NCBI GenBank assembly: GCA_001872285.1
Contig: MNXU01000021.1
Location: forward strand, 1-36,502
DNA: 36,502 nt
DNA from: Betaproteobacteria bacterium CG2_30_68_42
GTDB taxonomy: Bacteria; Pseudomonadota; Gammaproteobacteria; Burkholderiales; Rhodocyclaceae
Direction of reading: 5' to 3'
A program made the position numbers and the translations under genes. The notes below the pieces were generated by a model. That model did not search any database and was not told the origin of the DNA. It was given only the letters and a program-made list of their open reading frames with translations. Each line of letters begins with the position of its first letter. Within the stretch, counting starts at the first letter, position 1. Below are positions 1 to 8,083 of the stretch, piece by piece.

Positions 1-97
1 TGCGCTCCAGGGTGCCCCGGCGGTCGCCCAGCGGTTTGCGCACCAGCACCCACAGGTCGGCAATGGCGGTGGCGAGCAGGTCGAAGCGGTTCGTCAT
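1..97 (-). CDS. Sugar 3,5-epimerase (RmlC/RfbC-like cupin), N-terminus only
   Basis: Only the first 32 codons are in the window; the gene runs off the left edge. The visible start, MTNRFDLLATAIADLWVLVR followed by KPLGDRRGTLER, matches the opening of the dTDP-4-dehydrorhamnose 3,5-epimerase family, where an 'LxVLxRKPxGDxRGxLER' stretch precedes the cupin core. The ATG overlaps the TGA of rfbG by 4 bp, so the gene is the next cistron of the same operon. Because it follows the CDP-glucose genes rfbF and rfbG, it may act on CDP-4-keto-6-deoxyglucose rather than on the dTDP sugar; this is inference. The catalytic His/Asp pair lies outside the window. Confidence 0.75.
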   Translation of the reverse strand, partial: MTNRFDLLATAIADLWVLVRKPLGDRRGTLER

Positions 98-1161
98 CCG
101 GCGCGCTCCGCCGCTTCGAAGCCGTGGATCTGAGCGAGGCTGAAGGCCGTCATGTCCTCGCCCCGCCGCCACGCGCGATGCCATTCCAGCGTCTTCGCGA
201 GGGCGGTTTCCAGGTTCCAGCGGGGGTGCCAGCCCAGCCGGGATCTCGCCTTGGAGCTGTCCAGCCTGAGCGTTCCGGCTTCGTGGGGCCGTGGCGCGGT
301 ATCGCATTGCCAGGTGGCGTTCGACACCTGGCCGCACAAGTGCGCGACGATCCAGCGCACCGGCCGTGCGTCGTCCTCGTCGGGCCCGAAGTTCCAGGCC
401 TCGGCGAATGCCTGCCCTTCCTCGTGCAGCTTCTCGGCGAGCCTCAGGTAGCCGTCCAGCGGTTCGAGCACATGCTGCCAGGGGCGTACGGCCCCGGGCG
501 AGCGCACCGCGAGGGTGCGCCCGGCATCGAGCGCGCGCAGGAAATCCGGGATCAGCCGGTCGGCCGCCCAGTCGCCGCCGCCGAGCACGTTGCCCGCGCG
601 GGCGCTGGCCAGATGGATGCCCGCCGCGGCGAGGAACGAAGCGCGCCAGGCCGCGGTAACCAGTTCGGAGCAGGCCTTGCTGCTCGAATACGGATCGGCG
701 CCGCCCAGCGCCTCGTTCTCCCGGTAGGGCGGCCAGGCCCATTCGCGGTTCTCGTAGCACTTGTCGCTGGTGACGTTGACGACGGCCTTCACGCCCGGCG
801 TGTGGCGCACGGCTTCCAGCAGATTGACCGTGCCCATGACGTTGGTCGCATAGGTTTCGACCGGAGCGTCGTAGGAAGCTCGCACCAGAGGCTGGGCCGC
901 GAGATGCAGCACGATTTCGGGCCGCGCGGCCTGCATGGCGCGGGTCAATGTCTCCGCGTCGCGGATGTCCGCGATCGTGCTGGAGGCGAGCCTCGAAGGC
1001 ACATCGGCCACGGTGAAGAAATTCGGCTCGGTCGGGGGCGCGAGCGCGTAGCCATGCACCTCGGCGCCCGCGTCCGCGAGCCAGAGGCCGAGCCAGCCAC
1101 CCTTGAAGCCGGTGTGACCGGTGAGGAACACGCGCCGCCCGCGCCAGAACGAGCGGTTCAT
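94..1161 (-). CDS. rfbG: CDP-glucose 4,6-dehydratase
   Basis: 355 aa, the usual length. It converts CDP-D-glucose to CDP-4-keto-6-deoxyglucose, the entry point for CDP-linked deoxy and dideoxy sugars of O-antigen. It is a cytoplasmic extended SDR enzyme. An N-terminal Rossmann motif TGHTGFKGGWL (about residues 13-23) is typical of RfbG, followed by HLAAQPLVRASY, the Thr/Ser region NVTSDKCY and the catalytic YSSSK (YxxxK). The chosen ATG at 1161 overlaps the rfbF stop (ATGA), and the next cistron begins inside this gene's own TGA, so the junctions suggest translational coupling. An upstream extension of the frame to 1347 is antisense-free but lies inside rfbF and is rejected. Confidence 0.93.
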   Translation of the reverse strand: MNRSFWRGRRVFLTGHTGFKGGWLGLWLADAGAEVHGYALAPPTEPNFFTVADVPSRLASSTIADIRDAETLTRAMQAARPEIVLHLAAQPLVRASYDAPVETYATNVMGTVNLLEAVRHTPGVKAVVNVTSDKCYENREWAWPPYRENEALGGADPYSSSKACSELVTAAWRASFLAAAGIHLASARAGNVLGGGDWAADRLIPDFLRALDAGRTLAVRSPGAVRPWQHVLEPLDGYLRLAEKLHEEGQAFAEAWNFGPDEDDARPVRWIVAHLCGQVSNATWQCDTAPRPHEAGTLRLDSSKARSRLGWHPRWNLETALAKTLEWHRAWRRGEDMTAFSLAQIHGFEAAERAG

Positions 1162-1931
1162 GTCCACGCCTTCCACGGCGCCCTGCCCGCGGCCCAGAGT
1201 TCTTCGAGCAGGTTCTTCTCGCGCAGGGTGTCCATCGGCTGCCAGAACCCGTCGTGCCGGAAGGCCATGAGCTGGCCCCGTTCGGCCAGCCGGCCCAGGG
1301 CATCGCCTTCCCAACTGCACCGGTCGCCGTCGATCACCTCGATGCACTCCGGCGAGAGCACGAAGAAGCCGCCGTTGATGAAGCCGCCGTCCCCGCGCGG
1401 CTTCTCGGTGAATCCTTCCACCCGGTCACCGAGGAGCCGCAGGGCGCCGTAGCGGCCGGGGGGGCGCACCGCCACCACCGTGGCCTGCCTGCCGTGGCTC
1501 CTGTGGAAGGCGATCTCCGCGCCGATATCGATGTCCGCGAGACCGTCGCCATAGGTGAAGCAGAAGGAATCCTCGTCCCTGACATGGTCGGCGACGCGTT
1601 TCAGGCGCCCGCCGGTGAGGGTGTCCTCGCCGGTATCCACGAGAGTGACGCGCCAGGGCTCGGCCTTGCGCTGATGCACTTCCATCCGGTTGTTCCGCAT
1701 GTCGAAGGTCACGTCGGACATGTGCAGGAAGTAGTTCGCGAAGTATTCCTTGATCATGTAGCCCTTGTAGCCGCAGCAGATGACGAACTCGTCGATCCCG
1801 TATGCGGAATACAGCTTCATGATGTGCCACAGGATGGGCTTGCCGCCGATCTCGATCATCGGCTTGGGCCTGAGGTGGGTCTCCTCCGAGATGCGGGTGC
1901 CGAGGCCACCGGCGAGGATCACGGCTTTCAT
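1158..1931 (-). CDS. rfbF: Glucose-1-phosphate cytidylyltransferase
   Basis: 257 aa, full length. It makes CDP-glucose from CTP and glucose-1-phosphate, the substrate of the adjacent rfbG. The N-terminus MKAVILAGGLGTRISEET is the nucleotidyltransferase signature, followed by RPKPMIEIGGKPILWHIMK and the family-specific YKGYMIKEYFANYF, DVTFDMRNN and FTYGDGLAD (metal-binding Asp). The start has a strong AGGAGG ribosome binding site 7 bp upstream. The gene overlaps rfbG by 4 bp. Together with rfbG and the epimerase it supplies a CDP-deoxysugar to the glycosyltransferases upstream in the operon. A dedicated RfbH or reductase would be expected past the left edge. Confidence 0.95.
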   Translation of the reverse strand: MKAVILAGGLGTRISEETHLRPKPMIEIGGKPILWHIMKLYSAYGIDEFVICCGYKGYMIKEYFANYFLHMSDVTFDMRNNRMEVHQRKAEPWRVTLVDTGEDTLTGGRLKRVADHVRDEDSFCFTYGDGLADIDIGAEIAFHRSHGRQATVVAVRPPGRYGALRLLGDRVEGFTEKPRGDGGFINGGFFVLSPECIEVIDGDRCSWEGDALGRLAERGQLMAFRHDGFWQPMDTLREKNLLEELWAAGRAPWKAWT

Positions 1932-1944
1932 CGGGATGCCTCCT

Positions 1945-1960
1945 GATCGGCGCGCCGATC
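1945..1960. repeat. 16-bp perfect palindrome ahead of rfbF
   Basis: GATCGGCGCGCCGATC is perfectly self-complementary. It lies in the short gap between the stop of the upstream glycosyltransferase (1981) and the rfbF ribosome binding site. In RNA it could only form a stem with a small central loop. Its function is unknown; it may slow read-through or be chance in GC-rich DNA. Confidence 0.5.
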
Positions 1961-1980
1961 GCGTGCGGCGGTGTATGACC

Positions 1981-2982
1981 TCAGCATGTGATCCGGGCGA
2001 GCCAGTAGCGGCCGAGATTGCGCATGCCCAGCCGCGAGGCGCACTTGCGCAGAAACCCGATCCTCGTTCCCGGCCAGGCGCGCAGGAGCGCCTTCATGCC
2101 CAGCTCCTGGAGCGCGAACGGGGTGCGATAGTACAACCACTCGCGCACGCATTCCGCCAGCTCCTCGAACCGCAGGGTCGCGAGATAGGCGTCGAGCTCG
2201 CGCCGCCAGTCCTCGCCGGATTGCTCGAAGACCGCGATCAGGTTGGCATAGGTGCTGCGGAAGAACCGTTTGCGATGCTCGCGTGTCATGGTGCGCGAAT
2301 AGTTTCCGGCATGAACACGAAAAATCCCGCCCGGGCGCGGATCATAGACCAGCGGGCCGCGCATCAGCACCCTTGCCTGGGTGACCAGATCGGCGCTGTG
2401 ATCGGGGCGCGCGTCGTATCCTCCCACCGCCCGCAGGGCGTCGCACGAGATGGCCAGCGCCGGATGCACGAAATGCAGTTTGAGGTCGAAGAACTTGGCC
2501 GCCGCGTAGCGTCCGTCGATCAGGTAAGGGCGATCCGCCACGACGTTCTCGTCGCGATAGCCCTCGCGCGGGCGCAGGGCGATGGAGGAATAGCCCCGGT
2601 TGGGCTGTTCGCGCCAGATCGGGCAGGCGAACAGCACCGCTTCGGGATGCGCGACCAGGCCATCGTGCGCACGCTGGAGGAAATGCAGATGGAGGAGATC
2701 GTCGTCCTGGTTGAGCACGAAATAACGCCCGCGCGCTTCCTCCGCGATCATCGCGAAATGCGCGCCCGGTGAGACCCTTTCCGGGCGGCGCACGTAGCGA
2801 ATGCGCGGATCGTTGAAACCGGCCACCACTTCGGCGGTATTGTCGTTGCCGGCATTCTCCGACACGAGTACTTCGAAGTCCGTGAAGCGCTGACGCAACA
2901 GGAACCCGAGCGTGTGGGGAAGAAAATGATCGGCGCGGTCGAAGGTCGGGACGCCTACGGTGAAAAACGGACGCGCGCTCAT
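1981..2982 (-). CDS. Family 2 glycosyltransferase
   Basis: About 333 aa. A GT-A fold transferase, probably adding one sugar to the LPS or surface glycan at the inner membrane face. It starts MSARPFFTVGVPTFDRADHF, has LRQRFTDFEVLVSENAGND, and the metal-binding DDD motif appears as VLNQDDDLLH at about residue 95. The C-terminal half is less conserved and carries no membrane segments. I chose the ATG at 2982, which overlaps the TGA of the preceding GT9 gene and has GGA nearby. Another in-frame ATG at 2991 gives MDSMSARP. The donor and acceptor cannot be predicted from sequence. Confidence 0.88.
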   Translation of the reverse strand: MSARPFFTVGVPTFDRADHFLPHTLGFLLRQRFTDFEVLVSENAGNDNTAEVVAGFNDPRIRYVRRPERVSPGAHFAMIAEEARGRYFVLNQDDDLLHLHFLQRAHDGLVAHPEAVLFACPIWREQPNRGYSSIALRPREGYRDENVVADRPYLIDGRYAAAKFFDLKLHFVHPALAISCDALRAVGGYDARPDHSADLVTQARVLMRGPLVYDPRPGGIFRVHAGNYSRTMTREHRKRFFRSTYANLIAVFEQSGEDWRRELDAYLATLRFEELAECVREWLYYRTPFALQELGMKALLRAWPGTRIGFLRKCASRLGMRNLGRYWLARITC

Positions 2983-4040
2983 GGAGTCCATGGCGTCACG
3001 AGAGGTGGGGGAAACTCACCGGACAGCGCCGCCCGCACCTTCTCCCAGACGGCATCCACGGTGATCCCGGCCATCGGCGTGTGCTCAGTGGCGCCGCGAT
3101 CGGCGAGCGGGTGGTCCACCACATGGCAGCAGGGATGCTCCAGCGGGGCCAGCGCGCGGCTGGGCGAGCTCGGGTGGTAGAGTGCGACCATGGGGCGGTG
3201 CAACGCGCCCATGATATGGGTGGGACCGGTGTCCACGCCGATATAAAGATCCAGTTGCCCCATCAGGGCCGCGGTCTGGCGAAGGCTGAGTCGCCCCGCG
3301 TAGTGTGTCGAGCAGCCGGATAACGACACATGAAGTGCCCGGGTCCGTTTCCACTCACGTTTTCCACCGAGGATCAGAAAGTGGGCCTTCGGATGTTCCG
3401 AACGGATCCGCCTGCACAGCTCGACGAAATTTTCCACCGGCCAGTCCCGGTAGCCCTTGGTGGGAAAGCTGGCGATCTGCAATCCGACGATCGGCCCCGC
3501 ACCGCCGTCTCGCAAGGCGGCGAGCCGAGCGACAGCCCACTGCCTTTCGCTCTCGCTGATCACATAGGACAGATGCAGCCCAGCCTTGGGGATCCCCAGC
3601 GGCGCGATCAGCGAAAACAGATAGTCGACGGAATTGGAGCACCGGATCGTGGTCTTGTCGATGCTGGCCAGAAGTTTCTGGTTCAACGACTCCTTGCGCT
3701 GTTTGAAGGCGATCACCTGCCTTGATACGCGCAACGCATATTCAACGAACGGACCATCCCCGTCAAATCCATAAACGAGCGCCAGGTCATACGACTTGCG
3801 CTGCAGCCAGCCCTTGAAACGGATCCGTTTCTTGGTCAGCACCCCAACCCTGGAAACGAAGGGAAGGTGTCGAAAAACCGCTGCACTGGTTCGCGACCCG
3901 AAAAAGTCGATGCGAGCTTTCGGCCACGCCTGAGCAAGCGCACGAACCGCCGGGGTCACCAACATGGTGTCGCCGATTCGTGTCACGTAGATCACGAGGA
4001 TGCTCGATGGCTCGATGCTGGCCGCTCGCAGTGTGCTCAC
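2979..4040 (-). CDS. Family 9 glycosyltransferase (heptosyltransferase-like)
   Basis: About 353 aa. GT9 enzymes transfer heptose or related sugars to the LPS core. Visible hallmarks are ILVIYVTRIGDTMLVTPAVR near the N-terminus, VGLQIASFPTKGYRDWP in the middle and the C-terminal nucleotide-sugar loop GVDTGPTHIMGALHRPMVAL with the conserved D-x-G-P-x-H. I took GTG at 4040 as start because the frame upstream loses GT9 character and a GGCAGG purine-rich stretch precedes it; no ATG is available nearby. The gene follows a 316-bp gap, unlike its tightly packed neighbours, so it may start a separate transcript. Confidence 0.87.
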   Translation of the reverse strand: MSTLRAASIEPSSILVIYVTRIGDTMLVTPAVRALAQAWPKARIDFFGSRTSAAVFRHLPFVSRVGVLTKKRIRFKGWLQRKSYDLALVYGFDGDGPFVEYALRVSRQVIAFKQRKESLNQKLLASIDKTTIRCSNSVDYLFSLIAPLGIPKAGLHLSYVISESERQWAVARLAALRDGGAGPIVGLQIASFPTKGYRDWPVENFVELCRRIRSEHPKAHFLILGGKREWKRTRALHVSLSGCSTHYAGRLSLRQTAALMGQLDLYIGVDTGPTHIMGALHRPMVALYHPSSPSRALAPLEHPCCHVVDHPLADRGATEHTPMAGITVDAVWEKVRAALSGEFPPPLVTPWTP

Positions 4041-4356
4041 CTGGCGATCCTGCCTGCCACGTGGGAACGCAACGGCCCCTCGGCGCGGCTCATGGCGTCG
4101 GGCAACCGCAGTTGCGGGAGGCCGCCGACATGCAAGGCAACGCTTGCCCGTACCGCTTCGGACGGTGACCATGACGTTGGCGACACTTCGCTTCGAGTCG
4201 ATGCGCGTCCGCGCGCTGCCGCATGCGCGCGCCGGTCGCGACACACGCGAGCTCTCACGCAGGCACGATGGCGTCCGGGTCCGGATGATGTCGGCCGTCG
4301 CCGGGCAGCGAACGCGCCGTAGCGTGAGCCCCGGTCGAGCCGCCGCGACACTCGCC
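4041..4356. other. Gene-free gap within the LPS operon
   Basis: These 316 bp separate the deacetylase stop from the GT9 start. All frames here read as low-complexity Arg/Ala/Pro-rich shadow sequence with no family resemblance. There are small GC hairpins, for example GCAAC/GTTGC near 4113 and GGCAA/TTGCC near 4136. I see no convincing -10/-35 pair, terminator T-run or repeat arm. A weak promoter for the downstream half of the operon remains possible. Confidence 0.4.
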
Positions 4357-5160
4357 TCATCGCGGGCGGATCAGATTGTATAGCCGCCCCAGCAGCGGAT
4401 GGCCATAGATCCTCGTACGGGAGACGAGCCAATCGGCCGGCCGGTCCTTGGTCGCGAGCCGGCCGATCCGGGCGGGGTCGGAGGACGGCAGATTGACCCG
4501 GCGCTCTGTGGTGTAGAGGTGGTCGAATCCGACCGTGCGTGCCACGCGGACATGGTCCGCATCGTAATGGCCCTGCGGCCAGCACAGATGCCGCGAAGCC
4601 ACGCCCAGCCGCGAGGCGAGGATCTGCCTGGACAGGGAAAGATCTTCCGCGAGTGCCGCGCGCCGTGTCGCGGAATCGGCGATCGTCCGGTCCCAGCGGA
4701 CATGGGAATGGGTATGTGAATGGAATTCGAAGGTGCCGGCTGCGCACATCGCCTCCACCTCCGACCAGCGCAACATCACCTCGTCATGCCGTCCAGCCTG
4801 GATGCGCTGCATGCACTCACGATGACCGGACAGTGCGGTGACGCCGGTTCGCGCCGGACCTTCGCCCAGCCAGCCGGTGACCACGAACAGCACGGCCTTC
4901 ATGCCGAATTCCGCCAGTACCGGATGCGCATGCACCCAATTGTCGAGATAGCCGTCGTCGAAGCTGATCACGCAGCTCCTGGCGGGCAGGGGCTCGCCGG
5001 CGAAGAAGCGCTCCACCTCGCCCAGCCCGGCACTGCGCCAGCCGGCCCCGGCGAGCGCGGCGATCTGCGCCCGGAAAACCCCGGGACCGAGGGTGACGAG
5101 CCCCGGACTCGGGCTGACGTGGTGATACATCAACACCGGCAGCGCCCTGGCCGTCTCCAT
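4357..5160 (-). CDS. Polysaccharide deacetylase (CE4/NodB)
   Basis: 267 aa. It removes N- or O-acetyl groups from a glycan. The N-terminal LPVLMYHHVSPSPG is typical of bacterial CE4 proteins. Motif 1, SFDDGY, holds the metal and catalytic Asp pair at about residue 69. Motif 2, FHSHTHSH, supplies the metal-binding His residues near residue 135. No clear signal peptide is seen, so it may be cytoplasmic or act on a lipid-linked intermediate. The ATG at 5160 lies 2 bp past the stop of the upstream GT4; an extended frame to 5208 overlaps that gene and is less likely. Position in an LPS operon suggests a modification of the core or O-chain. Confidence 0.88.
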   Translation of the reverse strand: METARALPVLMYHHVSPSPGLVTLGPGVFRAQIAALAGAGWRSAGLGEVERFFAGEPLPARSCVISFDDGYLDNWVHAHPVLAEFGMKAVLFVVTGWLGEGPARTGVTALSGHRECMQRIQAGRHDEVMLRWSEVEAMCAAGTFEFHSHTHSHVRWDRTIADSATRRAALAEDLSLSRQILASRLGVASRHLCWPQGHYDADHVRVARTVGFDHLYTTERRVNLPSSDPARIGRLATKDRPADWLVSRTRIYGHPLLGRLYNLIRPR

Positions 5161-5162
5161 GG

Positions 5163-6299
5163 TCAGGATTCCCGGCCGGCCGGCCGAACGGCGCGCGAAC
5201 TCGCGCACCTCCCGGCCGCGATCTCGTCGAACAGCCGCTCGGTCGCATCCAGCATCGCATCGAGACTGAAATGACGCTGCACGTGCTCGCGCCCGGCGGT
5301 GCCCAGCCGCAGAGCCAGCACGGGGTCACGCGCCAGCCTCAGCAGGGCCTCAGCGATGCCTGCCGCATCCCCCGGCTGCGCCAGCAGGCCGGTGCGCTCG
5401 TGGATGACGAGTTCGGGCACGCCGCCCACGCGCGTCGCCACAACTGGCAGGCCGCAGCCCAGCGCCTGCGTGACCGCCTGCGGTACGCCCTCGGAGCGCG
5501 AGCTGAGCAGGAGCGCATCCGATGCCGCGAGCAGATCCGGGACATCCTCGCGGTGGCCGAGGAAGATCACCCGGTCGGCGACACCCGAAGTGCTCGCGTG
5601 CTCGCGCAGGGCTTCCCTGCACGGGCCATCCCCGGCCAGGACCAGGCGCATCGCCGGCAGTTCGTCTCGCAGGCGGGCCAGCGCTTCGAAGGCGAGCTCA
5701 TGGCGCTTCACCGAACGCAGGATCCCCACCATCAGCACCATCCAGTCGCCCTCGGCGAGGCCGATGCGGGCGCGCAGCGTGGCGCGATCCGTGCCGGCGC
5801 GAAAGCTCCCGAAGGCGATCCCGGTCGGAATGGAAACCACCTTGCGCGCCGGGAAGCCGCAGTCCTCGACGAGAGTGCGCCGCATCTGCTCTCCGCAGGC
5901 GACGACGCGATCCGGCAGGTAGTGCACGAAATTGAACGGGTTCCGGCGCAACGGAATGTTCAGGTGGCGTGTCCGCACCAGCGCGGCGCCGGCCCACCCG
6001 GCCGCGAGCCCACCGCACCAGCTATCGATACCGCTGTGGGTATCGACGATCCCGATCCCTTCCCGCCGGATCAGGCGCACCAGGCCCGCGATGGTCGAGA
6101 GGTGGAATTTCCCGGCGAACGGCAGCGTCTCGACCCCGATGCCCCTGGCGCGCGCCTCCTCGGCGATGCGCGCCTGCGGCCGGGTGGCCAGCAAGACGCC
6201 ATGGCCGCGAGCCTTCATCCCCTCCATCTCGGTCACGATGCGACGTTCCTGCCCGCCCCAGCCATCGGACCATTCGGTATGCAGGATGCGATGCTTCAT
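5163..6299 (-). CDS. Family 4 glycosyltransferase
   Basis: 378 aa, a full-length GT-B retaining transferase. The N-terminal domain starts MKHRILHTEWSDGWGGQERR, with the GGQE acceptor loop typical of GT4. The C-terminal domain has VLMVGILRSVKRHELAFEAL, LAGDGPCREAL, VIFLGHREDVPDLLAASD and the E-x7-E motif SRSEGVPQAVTQALGCGLPVV. Its ATG overlaps the msbA stop (ATGA). Co-transcription with an MsbA flippase, two GT9s and a deacetylase supports a role in LPS core or surface glycan assembly. The sugar specificity is unknown. Confidence 0.92.
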   Translation of the reverse strand: MKHRILHTEWSDGWGGQERRIVTEMEGMKARGHGVLLATRPQARIAEEARARGIGVETLPFAGKFHLSTIAGLVRLIRREGIGIVDTHSGIDSWCGGLAAGWAGAALVRTRHLNIPLRRNPFNFVHYLPDRVVACGEQMRRTLVEDCGFPARKVVSIPTGIAFGSFRAGTDRATLRARIGLAEGDWMVLMVGILRSVKRHELAFEALARLRDELPAMRLVLAGDGPCREALREHASTSGVADRVIFLGHREDVPDLLAASDALLLSSRSEGVPQAVTQALGCGLPVVATRVGGVPELVIHERTGLLAQPGDAAGIAEALLRLARDPVLALRLGTAGREHVQRHFSLDAMLDATERLFDEIAAGRCASSRAVRPAGRES

Positions 6300-8083
6300 G
6301 AACGCGATGCGGCCTGCCCGGACGAGGACTCCCAGTCCGTTTCCGGTTTCGGCGACAAGTGCTGCAGCCGGTGGAAATGCGCGTAACTGCCGCCCCTCGC
6401 CAACAATTCGGCATGCGAACCGGCCTCCACCACGCGGCCCTTGTCCATGACCAGGATGCGGTCCGCGTTTTCGATGGTCGACAGCCGATGGGCGATGACC
6501 AGCGTGGTGCGTCCGCGCATGAGCCGCTCGAGGGCAGACTGAACGATGCGCTCGGATTCCGAATCCAGTGCCGAAGTGGCCTCGTCGAGGATCAGGACGG
6601 GCGCGTCCTTGAGCAGGGCGCGGGCGATGGCCAGACGCTGCCGCTGGCCGCCGGAGAGCTTCACGCCCTTCTCCCCGATCAGGGTGTCCAGGCCCTGCGG
6701 CAACGGCTCGATGAACTCCATCGCGAACGCCGCCCGCGCGGCGGCGACGATGTCCTCACGGCTGGCGCCACGTCGCGCACCGTAGGCGATGTTGGCGGCG
6801 ACCGTGTCGTTGAACAGCACCACTTCCTGGCTGACCAGGGCGATGTTCTCGCGCAGGCTGGCCAAGCGGATGTCCTCCAGCCGCATCCCGTCGATGCGGA
6901 TCTCGCCCGCATCCGGGTGGTAGAACCTGGGCAGCAGATTGGCGACCGTGGTCTTGCCGCTGCCGGAGGGTCCCACCAGGGCGACGCTTTCGCCCGGACT
7001 GATGCGGAAATCGACCCCGTTCAGGGCGGGCCGTTCGGCCCCCGGATAGGTGAAGGACACCCGCTCGAAGACCACTTCACCGCGGGCACGGGCGAGTTCC
7101 CGACTGCCGCGATCGTCTTCGGGCCGAGCATCGATGAGGTGGAAGACGCTCTCGGCGGCGGCCAGGCCCTGCTGGATCGGCGCATTGATGTCGGTCAGCC
7201 GCTTGAGCGGGGCCAGCAGCATGAGCATCGCAGTGATGAAGGAAACGAAGCCGCCGACCGTGGTCTGATGACTGGACGCCTGGTACAGGGCGATGCCCAT
7301 GATGGCGGCCAGGGCGATGGCAACGGCCAACTGGACGATGGGCCCCTGCGCGGAGGACGCCACGGTCACCTTCATCGAGAGGCTGCGCTGTTCCCGCACG
7401 GCGTGGCCGAACCTTTCGGTCTCATAGGCCTGTCCGCCGAAGATCTTGACCAGCTTGTGGCCTTCGATGGCCTCCTGCAGGACCTGGACCATCGTGCCCT
7501 GATTTTCCAGCACACGCCTGGAGATCCTGCGCAGGCGACCGCCGAAACGGCGGACGGCCAGGGCAATGAACGGAACCGTGACCAGCGTGATCAGGGTCAG
7601 CCGCCAGTTGAGATAGAGCAGCCAGCCGAGCAGCCCGAGCACGGAGACGCTGTCCTTGACCAGAGTGGTGAGGGTACTGGTCGCGGCGCTGGCCACCCCG
7701 CTCACGTCGTAGACCACGCGCGACATCATGCGACCCGACGCGTTGTCGCTGAAATACTGGGTCGGCAGCGTCACGATGCGATCGAACATGGCCCGGCGCA
7801 GATCGGCGATGACATTGCTGGATACCCAGCTCATGGCATAGCCCCCGGCGAACCCGAGCACCGCTCGGGTGATGAAGATGACGAAGATCGCGGCGGGATA
7901 GATCAGCCAGTCCCACGCGCCGCGCGCCGAGGCGAAGCCATCGTCCAGCAGGTGCTTCATGAGGGCCGGGAACGCGGGCTCCACGGCCGACGACAACACC
8001 ATACAGCCGATGGACACCGCGAACGCCTGCCAATAACGCCTGACGTAGCTCAGCAGGCGAAAGTAGAGCCCTCGGCTGTTCAT
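6296..8083 (-). CDS. msbA: MsbA-type lipid A/lipopolysaccharide ABC exporter
   Basis: 595 aa, the normal size of a half-transporter with fused membrane and ATPase domains. It flips lipid A-core across the inner membrane. The N-terminal half holds six membrane segments and the MsbA-like stretch LPTQYFSDNASGRMMSRVVYDV. The ATPase domain shows Walker A GPSGSGKTT, Q-loop LVSQEVVLFNDTVAANI, signature LSGGQRQRLAIARAL, Walker B VLILDEATSALD and H-loop IAHRLSTI. The ATG at 8083 overlaps the stop of the preceding GT4 and begins MNSRGLYFRLLSYVRRYW, typical of the family. It may be the essential MsbA or a second copy dedicated to this locus. Confidence 0.92.
   Translation of the reverse strand: MNSRGLYFRLLSYVRRYWQAFAVSIGCMVLSSAVEPAFPALMKHLLDDGFASARGAWDWLIYPAAIFVIFITRAVLGFAGGYAMSWVSSNVIADLRRAMFDRIVTLPTQYFSDNASGRMMSRVVYDVSGVASAATSTLTTLVKDSVSVLGLLGWLLYLNWRLTLITLVTVPFIALAVRRFGGRLRRISRRVLENQGTMVQVLQEAIEGHKLVKIFGGQAYETERFGHAVREQRSLSMKVTVASSAQGPIVQLAVAIALAAIMGIALYQASSHQTTVGGFVSFITAMLMLLAPLKRLTDINAPIQQGLAAAESVFHLIDARPEDDRGSRELARARGEVVFERVSFTYPGAERPALNGVDFRISPGESVALVGPSGSGKTTVANLLPRFYHPDAGEIRIDGMRLEDIRLASLRENIALVSQEVVLFNDTVAANIAYGARRGASREDIVAAARAAFAMEFIEPLPQGLDTLIGEKGVKLSGGQRQRLAIARALLKDAPVLILDEATSALDSESERIVQSALERLMRGRTTLVIAHRLSTIENADRILVMDKGRVVEAGSHAELLARGGSYAHFHRLQHLSPKPETDWESSSGQAASRS

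Noticed and set aside
4129-4149. Small GC hairpins in the LPS operon gap as a terminator
   Set aside because: Stems of only 5 bp and no T-run on either strand.
4041-4244. N-terminal extension of the GT9 protein to an upstream start
   Set aside because: The extra 68 residues are Arg/Ala-rich with no GT9 similarity, and the family fold begins right after the GTG at 4040.
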